A program made the translations under genes and the position numbers. A stretch of 64,000 nt of DNA from Microbispora corallina (GTDB lineage: Bacteria; Actinomycetota; Actinomycetes; Streptosporangiales; Streptosporangiaceae): positions 1 through 64,000 of the forward strand of contig NZ_BOOC01000006.1 of NCBI RefSeq assembly GCF_016863035.1, read 5' to 3'. Shown here one piece after another: positions 25,935-33,699 of the stretch (position 1 is its first letter; each line of letters opens with the position of its first letter). The notes under the pieces are model-generated. The model was not told the origin of the DNA, searched no databases, and saw nothing but the letters and a program-made list of their open reading frames with translations.

Positions 25935-26861
25935 ATGGACGACTTCTGGAAGCCCTTGGAGATAACTCCGGACGGCGCCGCCGCCACCCCCGAAGGGCTG
26001 CTGGAGCGGTTGCGCGGAATGGACGTGGGCGACCTGCTCGTCCGCGAGAAGGCGCTCGTCTTCCGGGGGTTCGGCGTCACGCCCGGGACCCTGGACCCCG
26101 TCATGGACATGCTCCTGCCCAACCGGCTGGCCTACGTCCACGGCAACTCGCCCCGCACCAAGGTGGGCGGCAACGTCTACACCTCGACCGAGTACCCGCC
26201 CGAGTACACGATCTCCATGCACAACGAGCTGTCGTACTCCGCCGCCTGGCCCTCCCGCCTGCTGTTCTACTGCGAGAAGGCGGCCGAGAGCGGCGGGGCG
26301 ACCCCCGTGGTGGACGGCGTGCGCTGGCTGGAGTCGCTCGACGACGAGGTCAGGGAGGCGTTCGCCAAGGGGGTGCGCTACACCCAGAACCTGCACGCCG
26401 GCCGGGGACTCGGCAAGAGCTGGCAGGAGACGTTCGAGACCGAGGACCGCGACCAGGCGGCCGAGTTCCTCGACCGCATCGGCGCCGACTGGCAGTGGCG
26501 GCCCGACGGCGGCGTGCGGGTCTCGCAGATCAGGCCCGCCACCACCCGGCACCCCGTGACCGGGGTCGAGGTGTGGTTCAACCAGGCCGACCAGTGGCAC
26601 CCCGCCTCGCTCGGCGACGAGACCGCCGCCATGCTCGCCGAACTCATGCCGCCGGAGGAGCTGCCGCAGTCCGTGACGTTCCCCGACGGCGCGCCGATCC
26701 CCGGCGACTACGTCGTCCAGGCGCGCGACCGCGGCCTGGACAACGCGGTGGACGTCGACTGGCGGGCGGGCGACCTGCTGCTGATCGACAACGTGCTCGT
26801 CGGTCACGGCCGCCGGCCCTTCACCGGCTCCCGCCGCATCCTCGTCGCGATGTCCGACTGA
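25935..26861 (+). CDS. TauD/SyrP-like Fe(II)/2-oxoglutarate-dependent hydroxylase
   Basis: 308 residues. ATG at 25935 after AAGGAGG. Double-stranded beta-helix dioxygenase: the iron ligands are the His and Glu of MHNELSYS (an HxE variant of the usual HxD) and the distal His of VGHGRRPF, with the following Arg for 2-oxoglutarate. The HNELSY form is the one found in SyrP-type enzymes. Known: SyrP beta-hydroxylates aspartate bound to an NRPS carrier domain in syringomycin synthesis. Inferred: this enzyme beta-hydroxylates the Asn/Asp-like residue loaded by the adjacent NRPS, before condensation or release. First gene of a three-gene operon. Confidence 0.87.
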   Translation: MDDFWKPLEITPDGAAATPEGLLERLRGMDVGDLLVREKALVFRGFGVTPGTLDPVMDMLLPNRLAYVHGNSPRTKVGGNVYTSTEYPPEYTISMHNELSYSAAWPSRLLFYCEKAAESGGATPVVDGVRWLESLDDEVREAFAKGVRYTQNLHAGRGLGKSWQETFETEDRDQAAEFLDRIGADWQWRPDGGVRVSQIRPATTRHPVTGVEVWFNQADQWHPASLGDETAAMLAELMPPEELPQSVTFPDGAPIPGDYVVQARDRGLDNAVDVDWRAGDLLLIDNVLVGHGRRPFTGSRRILVAMSD

Positions 26862-26886
26862 CCACGCCCGCGAAAGGGGAACCGCA

Positions 26887-28965
26887 GTGAACACGATCGC
26901 TCTGGGGGTCGCTGCGACCTTCACCGCCGAGCCGCTCGGGGACGCCCTGCGCTTCTGGCTCGCCGAGCTGGGTGTCGAGGGGGACGTCGCCTTCGCTCCG
27001 TACGACCAGGTCTTCCCCTCGCTCCTCGACCCGGGCAGCGTGCTCGGCCGGGCCGGCGCCGCGGTCGTCCTCGTCCGTGCCGAGGACCTCGTGAACGGCG
27101 ACGGAGCCCGCGACCCGGGCGCGCTCGACGCCGCCGCGGACGACCTGGCCGCCGCGCTGCGGACCTCGTCGGGCGCAGCCGGCACCCCCCACCTCGTCGC
27201 GGTCTGCCCGGCCTCGCCCGGGCACGGCTCGCCCGCCGGCCACGCGCGCCTCGCGGCCAGGCTGGCCCAGGCGTTCGAGGGCGACCCCGCCGTCTCCGTG
27301 CTCACCTCCGCGGAGCCGTACGAGCCGGACCCGGAGGCCGTCCACGACGCCTTCGCCGACCGGACCGGCAACGTGCCCTACACCGACCGCTACTTCGCCG
27401 CGCTCGCCGGCGCCCTCGCCCGCCGCCTGCACGCGACGACCACCCCGCGTCCCAAGGTCGTCGTGGCCGACTGCGACGGCACGCTGTGGGACGGCGTCGT
27501 CGGCGAGGACGGCCCGGACGGCGTCGTCATCGGCTCCGAGCGCAGACAGATCTGGCAGGAGCTGGCCCGGCAGGTCGCGGCCGGCCGGCTGCTGTGCCTG
27601 TGCAGCAAGAACGAGGAGAAGGACGTCCGCGAGGTCTTCGCCCGGCATCCCGAGCTGCCGTTCGGCCTGGACGACGTCGCCGCGATGCGCGTCGGGTGGG
27701 AGGCCAAGTCGCAGGCCCTGCGCTCGCTGGCCGCCGAGCTGAACCTCGGGCTCGACTCCTTCGTCTTCCTCGACGACAGCCCGGTCGAGTGCGCCGAGGT
27801 CCGGGCCGGCTGCCCCGAGGTGCTGACCCTCAGGCTCCCGGCCGACGCCGCCGGGGCGGCCGCCTTCCTGCGGCACTGCTGGCCACTCGACGTGACCGCG
27901 GTGACCGAGACCGACCGCGAGCGCACCCGGCACTACCAGGAGGAACGGCGGCGCGAGCAGGCCAGGGGCGAGATGTCCCTCGCCGACTTCTTCGCCACGC
28001 TCGACCTGAGGGTGACCATCGCCCCGGCCGGCCCCGAGCACGAGGCGCGGGCCGCCCAGCTCGCCGAGCGGACCAACCAGTTCAACCTCTCCGGGACGCG
28101 GCGCCTGGACGGCGACGAGCAGTTCGTCGTGGACGTGCGCGACCGGTTCGGGGACTACGGCGTCGTCGGCCTCACCGACGTACGGGTGGACGGGGACACG
28201 CTGCGCGCCGGCGCGTTCCTGCTGAGCTGCCGCGCACTCGGACGCGGGGTGGAGCACCGCATGCTCGCCCACCTGGGCGCGCTCGCGCGTGAGCGCGGGC
28301 TGGCCCGGGTGGCCCTGTCCTTCCGGGCGACCGACCGCAACCAGCCGGCCAGGGACTTCCTCGCCACGCTGCCCGCCGCCGTCGAGCCGTACGACGAGGA
28401 GGCGGTCTGGTACGTCCTCGACGCGGGCGACGCGGCAGCCGTCGTCCACTCCGCGGTCCATTCGGCGGTCTATTCGGCGGGCCCTGCTGGGGAGAGGGCA
28501 GCGAGGCCCGCCAGGACCACGGAGCTCGCCGCCCCCGCCGCCTGGGAGGCCGTCGAACGGATCGCGACCCGGCTCACCGGCGCAGAGGCGATCATGGACG
28601 CGATGCGCGCCGCCCGCCCCGTGACGGAGGTGGCCGGAGCGAGCCCGGTCGAGGCGACCGTCATGCGGTGGTGGGCGGAGCTCCTCGACCTGGCGCCCAC
28701 CTCCGTGAACGACGGCTTCTTCGAACTGGGCGGCCACTCGCTGCGGCTGGTGCAGTTCATGGCGCGGGTGCGCGCGGAGTTCGGCGTCGAGCTGCCCTTC
28801 GACACGCTCTACACCACCTCGTTCACCGTCGCCGAGGTCGCCAAGGTGATCGAGGAGCGGCAGCTCGCCGACACCGACGACGAGGAGCTGGCCGGGCTGC
28901 TCGACGAGCTCGCGGGCCTGTCGGACGAGGAGATCGACGCCCTGCTCGACTCCGGGAACGGCTGA
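26887..28965 (+). CDS. FkbH-like HAD-superfamily glyceryltransferase fused to a carrier (ACP/PCP) domain
   Basis: 692 residues from a GTG preceded by AAAGGGG. An N-terminal segment (about 1-190) is followed by the HAD/FkbH core: motif I DCDGTLWDGVVGEDG near 200, CSKNEEKDV, and FLDDSPVE. A GNAT-like C-terminal half (about 360-515) holds RTNQFNLSGTR. After a low-complexity Ala/Ser linker comes a carrier domain (about 585-660) with FFELGGHSLRLVQF, whose Ser takes phosphopantetheine. Known: FkbH proteins move a glyceryl group from 1,3-bisphosphoglycerate onto a carrier protein. Here enzyme and carrier are one polypeptide. Inferred: it supplies a glyceryl (or related C3) donor to the NRPS condensation domain. 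The acidic tail (LADTDDEELAGLL onward) could be a docking element. Confidence 0.9.
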   Translation: MNTIALGVAATFTAEPLGDALRFWLAELGVEGDVAFAPYDQVFPSLLDPGSVLGRAGAAVVLVRAEDLVNGDGARDPGALDAAADDLAAALRTSSGAAGTPHLVAVCPASPGHGSPAGHARLAARLAQAFEGDPAVSVLTSAEPYEPDPEAVHDAFADRTGNVPYTDRYFAALAGALARRLHATTTPRPKVVVADCDGTLWDGVVGEDGPDGVVIGSERRQIWQELARQVAAGRLLCLCSKNEEKDVREVFARHPELPFGLDDVAAMRVGWEAKSQALRSLAAELNLGLDSFVFLDDSPVECAEVRAGCPEVLTLRLPADAAGAAAFLRHCWPLDVTAVTETDRERTRHYQEERRREQARGEMSLADFFATLDLRVTIAPAGPEHEARAAQLAERTNQFNLSGTRRLDGDEQFVVDVRDRFGDYGVVGLTDVRVDGDTLRAGAFLLSCRALGRGVEHRMLAHLGALARERGLARVALSFRATDRNQPARDFLATLPAAVEPYDEEAVWYVLDAGDAAAVVHSAVHSAVYSAGPAGERAARPARTTELAAPAAWEAVERIATRLTGAEAIMDAMRAARPVTEVAGASPVEATVMRWWAELLDLAPTSVNDGFFELGGHSLRLVQFMARVRAEFGVELPFDTLYTTSFTVAEVAKVIEERQLADTDDEELAGLLDELAGLSDEEIDALLDSGNG

Positions 28966-28970
28966 TCCGC

Positions 28971-30254
28971 ATGGCCACGATGCTGCTGAGCGCCCACGGC
29001 ACCAACGGCGACGTGCTCCCGTTCGTACGGATCGGGCGCGAGCTGGCGGAGCGCGGCCACGACGTCGTCGTGATGACCCACTCCTGGTTCGCCGGCCCGA
29101 TAGCCGCCGCCGGCCTGCGCCATCTGCCGATCGACACCTCGGAGGGCTACGACCGGCATCTGGACGACGCCCGGCGGTTCATGCTCGATCCCCTGAGAGA
29201 CCCCGACGGCGTGCTCGCGCTCTACCGGCGCAACGGCCTGTTCGAGCTGCTGGCCGACGAGGTTCGCATGATCGAGGCGCACTACCGGCCGGGGGAGACC
29301 GTGGTGGTCGCCCGGCACACCTCGGGCATCGCCGCGCAGATGGTCGCCGAGCTCCGCGGGGTCCCGGTGGCGCTGGTGTCCGTCACGCCCCACCAGTACG
29401 TGTCGTTGCCGGTGCTCGGCAACCTCTTCCGGCACGTGCTCGGGCAGGGGTACGACGAGGTGTTCCAGGCGTTCGGCCTGCGCCCGGTCCGCGACTGGGC
29501 GGCCTATCTGACCAGTGTGAAGACGCAGCTCGCCCTGTGGCCGGAATGGTTCGACGCCGCGGGCCAGCCGGCGCCGGAGAACGTCGTGCGCTGCGGGTTC
29601 GTGCTCGGCGACACGGCGGAGGGGCCGGTCCCTGACTGGACCGAGCCGCCCGTCCTGATCACCGGTGGCACCGGGCAGGTGCTGCACCAGCGGTTCTACG
29701 ACGTGGCGGCCCGGGCGTGCCGTCGAATCGGCAGGAAGGCCCTGCTGGTGACCCGGCACCCGTCGTTCCTTCCCGAATCGCTGCCCGACGAGGTGGAGTG
29801 GGTGCCCTCGGCGTCGTTCGCGACGGTGATGCCCCGTGTCGCCGCGGTCGTCCATCACGGGGGGATCGGCACGCTCGCGCGGGCGCTGGCGTCGTCGACA
29901 CCGCAGGTGCTGCTCGCGCACGGCGTCGACCGTCCGGACAACGCGGAGCGGCTCGCCCGCGCGGGGGTCGCGGAGTGGCTGCCCGTGTCCCACTGGGACG
30001 AGGAACGGGCGGCCGGACTGCTGGCCCGGGCCCTCGGTGACGACGGGTACCGCGAGAGGATCGCGCCGCTCGCGGCGGCCGCCGGGTCGGAGGACTCCGT
30101 GCGCGTCGTCGCCGAGCACGCCGAGGCGTTGCTCGGCACCGACGCCGTCATGACCAGGCCGGATCCGCGCGAGCGGCTCGCCCGGCTCAGCCCCGAGCAG
30201 CGGGCGCGCCTGGCCGCGATGGCCCGGGCCCGGCGAGACGCGGCCTCCGCCTGA
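28971..30254 (+). CDS. GT1-type (UGT/Gtf-like) glycosyltransferase
   Basis: 427 residues, ATG 5 bp after the FkbH stop, so co-translated. GT-B fold: the N-terminal acceptor lobe begins MLLSAHGTNGDVLPFVRIGRELAERGH-like (split landmark: SAHGTNGD and RELAERGHDV), and the C-terminal donor lobe has VHHGGIGTLARAL, the nucleotide-sugar-binding motif of antibiotic glycosyltransferases. No sugar-biosynthesis genes are nearby, so it may use a common primary-metabolism NDP-sugar. The last 35 residues (ERLARLSPEQRARLAAM) are not part of the GT fold and resemble the helix found at NRPS N-termini, including the NRPS of this cluster. Confidence 0.9.
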   Translation: MATMLLSAHGTNGDVLPFVRIGRELAERGHDVVVMTHSWFAGPIAAAGLRHLPIDTSEGYDRHLDDARRFMLDPLRDPDGVLALYRRNGLFELLADEVRMIEAHYRPGETVVVARHTSGIAAQMVAELRGVPVALVSVTPHQYVSLPVLGNLFRHVLGQGYDEVFQAFGLRPVRDWAAYLTSVKTQLALWPEWFDAAGQPAPENVVRCGFVLGDTAEGPVPDWTEPPVLITGGTGQVLHQRFYDVAARACRRIGRKALLVTRHPSFLPESLPDEVEWVPSASFATVMPRVAAVVHHGGIGTLARALASSTPQVLLAHGVDRPDNAERLARAGVAEWLPVSHWDEERAAGLLARALGDDGYRERIAPLAAAAGSEDSVRVVAEHAEALLGTDAVMTRPDPRERLARLSPEQRARLAAMARARRDAASA

Positions 30255-30263
30255 CGGCCGGGT

Positions 30264-30614
30264 TCAGCGCAGGCTCACGTTGGAGGCCGCCCACAGCTCG
30301 GCGATCCGGCCGTCCTCGACGCGCATCATCTCCATCAGGGCGGCCGGCTCGCCGTCCGCGCCGGGCCGCGGGTAGACGCTGGCCCGGACGGCGACCGTGT
30401 CGCCCTCGGCGACGATCTGGTCGGCCTCCACCCGCAGCTCCGGGTAGCGGGCGAGGATCTCCCGCCAGGCGTTCTTCACCGCCTCCACGCCCGTCGTGCG
30501 CATCGGGTGGCTGTAGAAGCCGGGGGCGAAGATCTCGTCAACCGCGTCGACGTCTCCTGCCATGGCCGCCGCGTACATGCGCTCCACCAGCGCCTTCATG
30601 TCCTTCTCGGTCAT
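30264..30614 (-). CDS. SnoaL/NTF2-like protein
   Basis: 116 residues from the ATG at 30614 after AAGGAG. A small cone-shaped NTF2-like fold: KALVERMYAAAMAGDVDAVDEIFAPGF is the opening helix region (residues about 6-32), then YSHPMRTTGVEAVKNAW and a beta-rich end VRVEDGRIAELW-like. The family covers polyketide cyclases, isomerases and stress proteins, so no reaction can be assigned. It is divergent from the TetR gene at 30706, with two operator-like sites between them, so it is probably the regulated target. Its closeness to the biosynthetic cluster does not prove membership. Confidence 0.82.
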   Translation of the reverse strand: MTEKDMKALVERMYAAAMAGDVDAVDEIFAPGFYSHPMRTTGVEAVKNAWREILARYPELRVEADQIVAEGDTVAVRASVYPRPGADGEPAALMEMMRVEDGRIAELWAASNVSLR

Positions 30615-30627
30615 CGGGACTCGCTCC

Positions 30628-30679
30628 TTAACGATCGGTCGGTAAGTATGAGCATGGCTGCTTACCGAACGGTCGTCAA
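30628..30679. promoter_or_regulatory. Two TetR-type operator sites
   Basis: TTAACGATCGGTCGGTAA at 30628-30645 and TTACCGAACGGTCGTCAA at 30662-30679 match at 14 of 18 positions, are each roughly palindromic, and lie 34 bp apart. Both fall between the NTF2-like and TetR genes, fitting binding by two TetR dimers. Confidence 0.65.
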
Positions 30680-30705
30680 GTAGACTGCGGCAGGAGGGAG
30701 GGCCG

Positions 30706-31275
30706 ATGGCGGAGCCGAGGAGGCGGGCCGGCCGGGACGCGGCGGAGACCCGCGGCAGGATCCTGGCGGTCGCGCAGAGCCTGTTCGCCGAGCGGGGGTA
30801 CGCGGGCACGTCGGTGGCCGACATCGCGGGCCGGCTCGGCACCAGCAAGGCGGCGCTGTACTACCACTTCTCGTCGAAGTCGGAGATCGCCCAGGCGCTG
30901 CTGGCGGGGCCGCTCGAGGCGTACGAGCGGCTGACCGCCGGGGCCGCCGGCCGGCCTGCCGAGGACCTGCTGGCGGCGGTGATCGAGACGACGGAGGAGC
31001 TGCACGAGCTGGTCGGCGTCATCGGCGGCGACCCGTCCCTGCAGTCGGCCCGCGGCGCCCTCGTGTCCCGTTCGCGCGAGATCAACGAGTCCGTCGTCGC
31101 GGCGCTGGCCGGGGAGGGGCCGGGGCGCGCCGGCGAGGTCCGGGCCCAGGCGGCCTACGCCGTGGCGAAGAACGGGACGCTGGCTCTGCTCGCCTCAGGC
31201 GGCGGCCGCCTCTCGCCGTCCGACCGGGCCGAACTGCTCGCCGCCGCCGTCCGCGCCCTCACCGCGGACAGCTGA
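30706..31275 (+). CDS. TetR family regulator
   Basis: 189 residues, ATG after GGAGGGAGGG. TetR helix-turn-helix at about 16-62 (VADIAGRLGTSKAALYYHFSSKSEI), with the SKAALYYHF recognition helix. The C-terminal ligand domain is short and helical. Divergent from the NTF2-like gene; it probably binds the two sites at 30628-30679 and controls both genes. The ligand is unknown. Confidence 0.9.
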   Translation: MAEPRRRAGRDAAETRGRILAVAQSLFAERGYAGTSVADIAGRLGTSKAALYYHFSSKSEIAQALLAGPLEAYERLTAGAAGRPAEDLLAAVIETTEELHELVGVIGGDPSLQSARGALVSRSREINESVVAALAGEGPGRAGEVRAQAAYAVAKNGTLALLASGGGRLSPSDRAELLAAAVRALTADS

Positions 31276-31326
31276 CCGCGTGTCCGCGCTTTCACCGCGA
31301 CCGGCCGACCCGCGCCGATTGCGCCC

Positions 31327-32025
31327 TCACGGCGAGGGAAGGAAGGCGGCCAGGCCGTCCAGCACGCGTTCGAGGCCGAGGGCGAAGGCGGTGTCGTGGC
31401 GGTCGGCTCGGTGGGGGGCCCGCGCCTCCACCATGATCCGCACGAGCCTGGGATACGCGCCCTCGGCGATGATCCGATCGCCGTACGAGCCCTGCGCGGC
31501 CAGCCAGGCGTCGTTGTCGTAGCCGCCCGCCCGCTCGGCGTGCTCGCCCAGCACCGCGCCCTGCACGAAGATCCGCAGTGTGCCGACCGCGGCCAGCATG
31601 CCGTCCGGGTCAAGCCCGAGCCCGTCGACCGCGCGCAGCCAGGCCTCCAGCCAGCGCAGGCTCCCCGGGCCGAGGCCGGGGCGGGCCGCCGCCACCGCGG
31701 AGAACCAGGGATGGCGCAGCAGCAGCGCCCGGGTGCGCCCGGCCAGGACGCGCAGGTCGGCCCGCCAGTCGCCGCCGGGCTCCGGCGGGTCCTCCTCGCG
31801 CATCACGGCGTCCACCATCAGGTCGAGCAGGTCGTCCTTGCGGGACACGTACCGGTAGAGCGAGGTCGTGCCGGTCCCCAGCTCGGCGGCCACCCGCCGC
31901 ATCGACACCGCGTCGATCCCCTCCGCGTCGGCCACCCGGACGGCGGCCGCCGCGATCTCGTCACGGCTGTGCGCGGGCCGGGGGCCGCGGGCGGCCCGTT
32001 CGGGGCGGTTCCAGATCGGCTCCAT
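31327..32025 (-). CDS. TetR family regulator with C-terminal TetR_C domain
   Basis: 232 residues. TetR DNA-binding domain at about 20-68 (RRVAAELGTGTTSLYRYVSRKDDLL). The C-terminal domain, with GDWRADLRVLAGRTRALLLRHPW split around residues 85-105, is the type of the tetracycline/drug-responsive TetR subgroup. It is divergent from the FAD monooxygenase gene and shares a repeat-rich 68-bp gap with it. It probably represses the monooxygenase until a phenolic or drug-like ligand binds. Confidence 0.9.
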   Translation of the reverse strand: MEPIWNRPERAARGPRPAHSRDEIAAAAVRVADAEGIDAVSMRRVAAELGTGTTSLYRYVSRKDDLLDLMVDAVMREEDPPEPGGDWRADLRVLAGRTRALLLRHPWFSAVAAARPGLGPGSLRWLEAWLRAVDGLGLDPDGMLAAVGTLRIFVQGAVLGEHAERAGGYDNDAWLAAQGSYGDRIIAEGAYPRLVRIMVEARAPHRADRHDTAFALGLERVLDGLAAFLPSP

Positions 32026-32075
32026 TGCGAACAGTGTACGCAGTAGCGTACGGTCAAAAACTGCGAACGGTGTAC
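32026..32075. promoter_or_regulatory. Operator-like repeats between TetR and FAD monooxygenase
   Basis: TGCGAACAGTGTAC at 32026-32039 recurs at 32062-32075 with a single mismatch (36-bp period), and a perfect inverted repeat GTACGC-AGTA-GCGTAC sits at 32036-32051. The first copy abuts the TetR start codon. Confidence 0.6.
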
Positions 32076-32093
32076 CCGGGTTTTGGAGGACGC

Positions 32094-33566
32094 ATGGACG
32101 TCGACGTGGTCGTGGCGGGCGCCGGTCCCGTCGGGCTGATGCTCGCCTGCGAGCTGCGGCTGGGCGGGGCCTCGGTGCAGGTGCTGGAACGCCGGGCCGA
32201 CCGGGCCACCGCGCTGAAGGCGGGCGCCATGGGCGCGCGGTCGGTCAACGCGCCGACGGCCGACGCCTTCCGGCGCCGCGGGCTGCTGGACGAGGTGCGG
32301 CGGGCCGCGCTCATGTGGTTCGAACCCGGCGGCGAGCCGGACACGCCCCCGGAGGAGCCGGTGTTCGTCGGCCACTTCGCGGGCATCCCGATCCGCGCGG
32401 ACCTGCTCGACCCGGCTGACCCGGACCTCGCGGCGTACACGCTCGGCGGGGGCGCGATCAGCCAGCTCGACCTGGAGACGATCCTGGAGGCGCGCGCCCT
32501 GGCCCTCGGAGCGGCCGTCCGGCGGGGCGTCGCGCTCACCGACCTCGAGGCGGACGCCGAGGGCGTGACGGCGGTGACGGAGGACGGCCCGATCCGGGCG
32601 GGCTGGCTGGTCGGCTGCGACGGCGGCCGGAGCACGGTGCGCAGGCGCGCGGGCATCGCCTTTCCGGGCACGGACGCCGAGTTCGCCGGGCGGCAGGCCA
32701 TGGTGGAGTTCGCCGATCCCGCCCGGCTGCCCCTCGGCGACTGGGTGCGCACCGAGCGGGGCGCCTACGTCCACGGGCCGGTCCCCGGTCGGATCCACAC
32801 GGTGGAGTACGGCCCGGTGCCCGCCGCCCGCGAGGCCCCCGTGACGGCCGAGGAGATGAACGAGAGCCTTCGCAGGATCGCGGGGATCGACGCCGGGATC
32901 ACCGCCGTGCGGGCCGGCACCCGCTACACGGACGCCACCCGGCAGGCCGCGACGTACCGGGCGGGGCGCGTGCTCCTCGCGGGGGACGCCGCGCACATCC
33001 ACTCCCCGGCCGGCGGGCAGGGGATGAACCTCGGCCTCGGCGACGCGGTGAACCTGGGCTGGAAGCTGGCGGCGGCCGTCCGCGGATGGGCGCCGGACGG
33101 CCTGCTCGACAGCTACACGGCCGAGCGGCACCCGATCGGCGCCTGGGTGCAGGGGTGGAGCGACGCCCAGACCGCGCTGGGCCGTCCCGATGGCCGCACC
33201 GCTGCCCTGCGCGCCGTCGTCGCCGACCTCCTCGGCACCCGGCCGGCGGCGACGTACGTGGTCAAGCAGATCAGCGGGCTCGGCCGGGGATACGGCACGC
33301 GGGACGGCCACCCGCTCGCCGGCCGCCTCGCGCCGGACCTCCCGCTCGACGACGGCACCACGTTGTCCGCCCGGTGTGAGGAGGCCCGGTTCCTCCTCGT
33401 CACCCGCGACCCCCGGCTGCGGGAGCTCGCCGCGCCGTACGCGGACCGGCTGACGGTGCTCCCGGGGCCGGGCGACCTGCTGGTGCGCCCGGACGGCTAC
33501 GTGGCCGGCGGAGACGCCGGCGACCTCACCCCCTGGCTCGGCCTTCCGTCAACCAGGGCCGCCTGA
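32094..33566 (+). CDS. FAD-dependent aromatic monooxygenase (class A flavoprotein)
   Basis: 490 residues from the ATG at 32094, after TTGGAGG. Class A flavoprotein monooxygenase of the p-hydroxybenzoate hydroxylase type: GxGxxG dinucleotide fold VVVAGAGPVGLMLA at the N-terminus, DG motif CDGGRSTVRR near residue 180, and GDAAHIHSPAGGQGMN near 300 for FAD binding. The C-terminal 110 residues are the thioredoxin-like extension of phenol/tetracycline-hydroxylase relatives. The substrate is probably a phenolic or polyketide aromatic; such enzymes act in antibiotic tailoring, rifampicin or tetracycline inactivation and catabolism. Controlled by the divergent TetR. Confidence 0.9.
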   Translation: MDVDVVVAGAGPVGLMLACELRLGGASVQVLERRADRATALKAGAMGARSVNAPTADAFRRRGLLDEVRRAALMWFEPGGEPDTPPEEPVFVGHFAGIPIRADLLDPADPDLAAYTLGGGAISQLDLETILEARALALGAAVRRGVALTDLEADAEGVTAVTEDGPIRAGWLVGCDGGRSTVRRRAGIAFPGTDAEFAGRQAMVEFADPARLPLGDWVRTERGAYVHGPVPGRIHTVEYGPVPAAREAPVTAEEMNESLRRIAGIDAGITAVRAGTRYTDATRQAATYRAGRVLLAGDAAHIHSPAGGQGMNLGLGDAVNLGWKLAAAVRGWAPDGLLDSYTAERHPIGAWVQGWSDAQTALGRPDGRTAALRAVVADLLGTRPAATYVVKQISGLGRGYGTRDGHPLAGRLAPDLPLDDGTTLSARCEEARFLLVTRDPRLRELAAPYADRLTVLPGPGDLLVRPDGYVAGGDAGDLTPWLGLPSTRAA

Positions 33567-33699
33567 GGGCCGCCGGGGGGTTTCGCCGGGGAGGCCCGCC
33601 GCCACCTGCGCACAGTGAAGGGGATCGCGCGGTGCGTATTGCCTGTCGCGCCGGACGTGGGTGACGATGGCGCGGAAGGACCCGGAGAGTGAGGGCGCC

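Noticed and set aside
26821..28737. A long minus-strand frame opposite the FkbH gene
   Set aside because: No domain or start signal; the plus strand encodes recognisable HAD and carrier domains.
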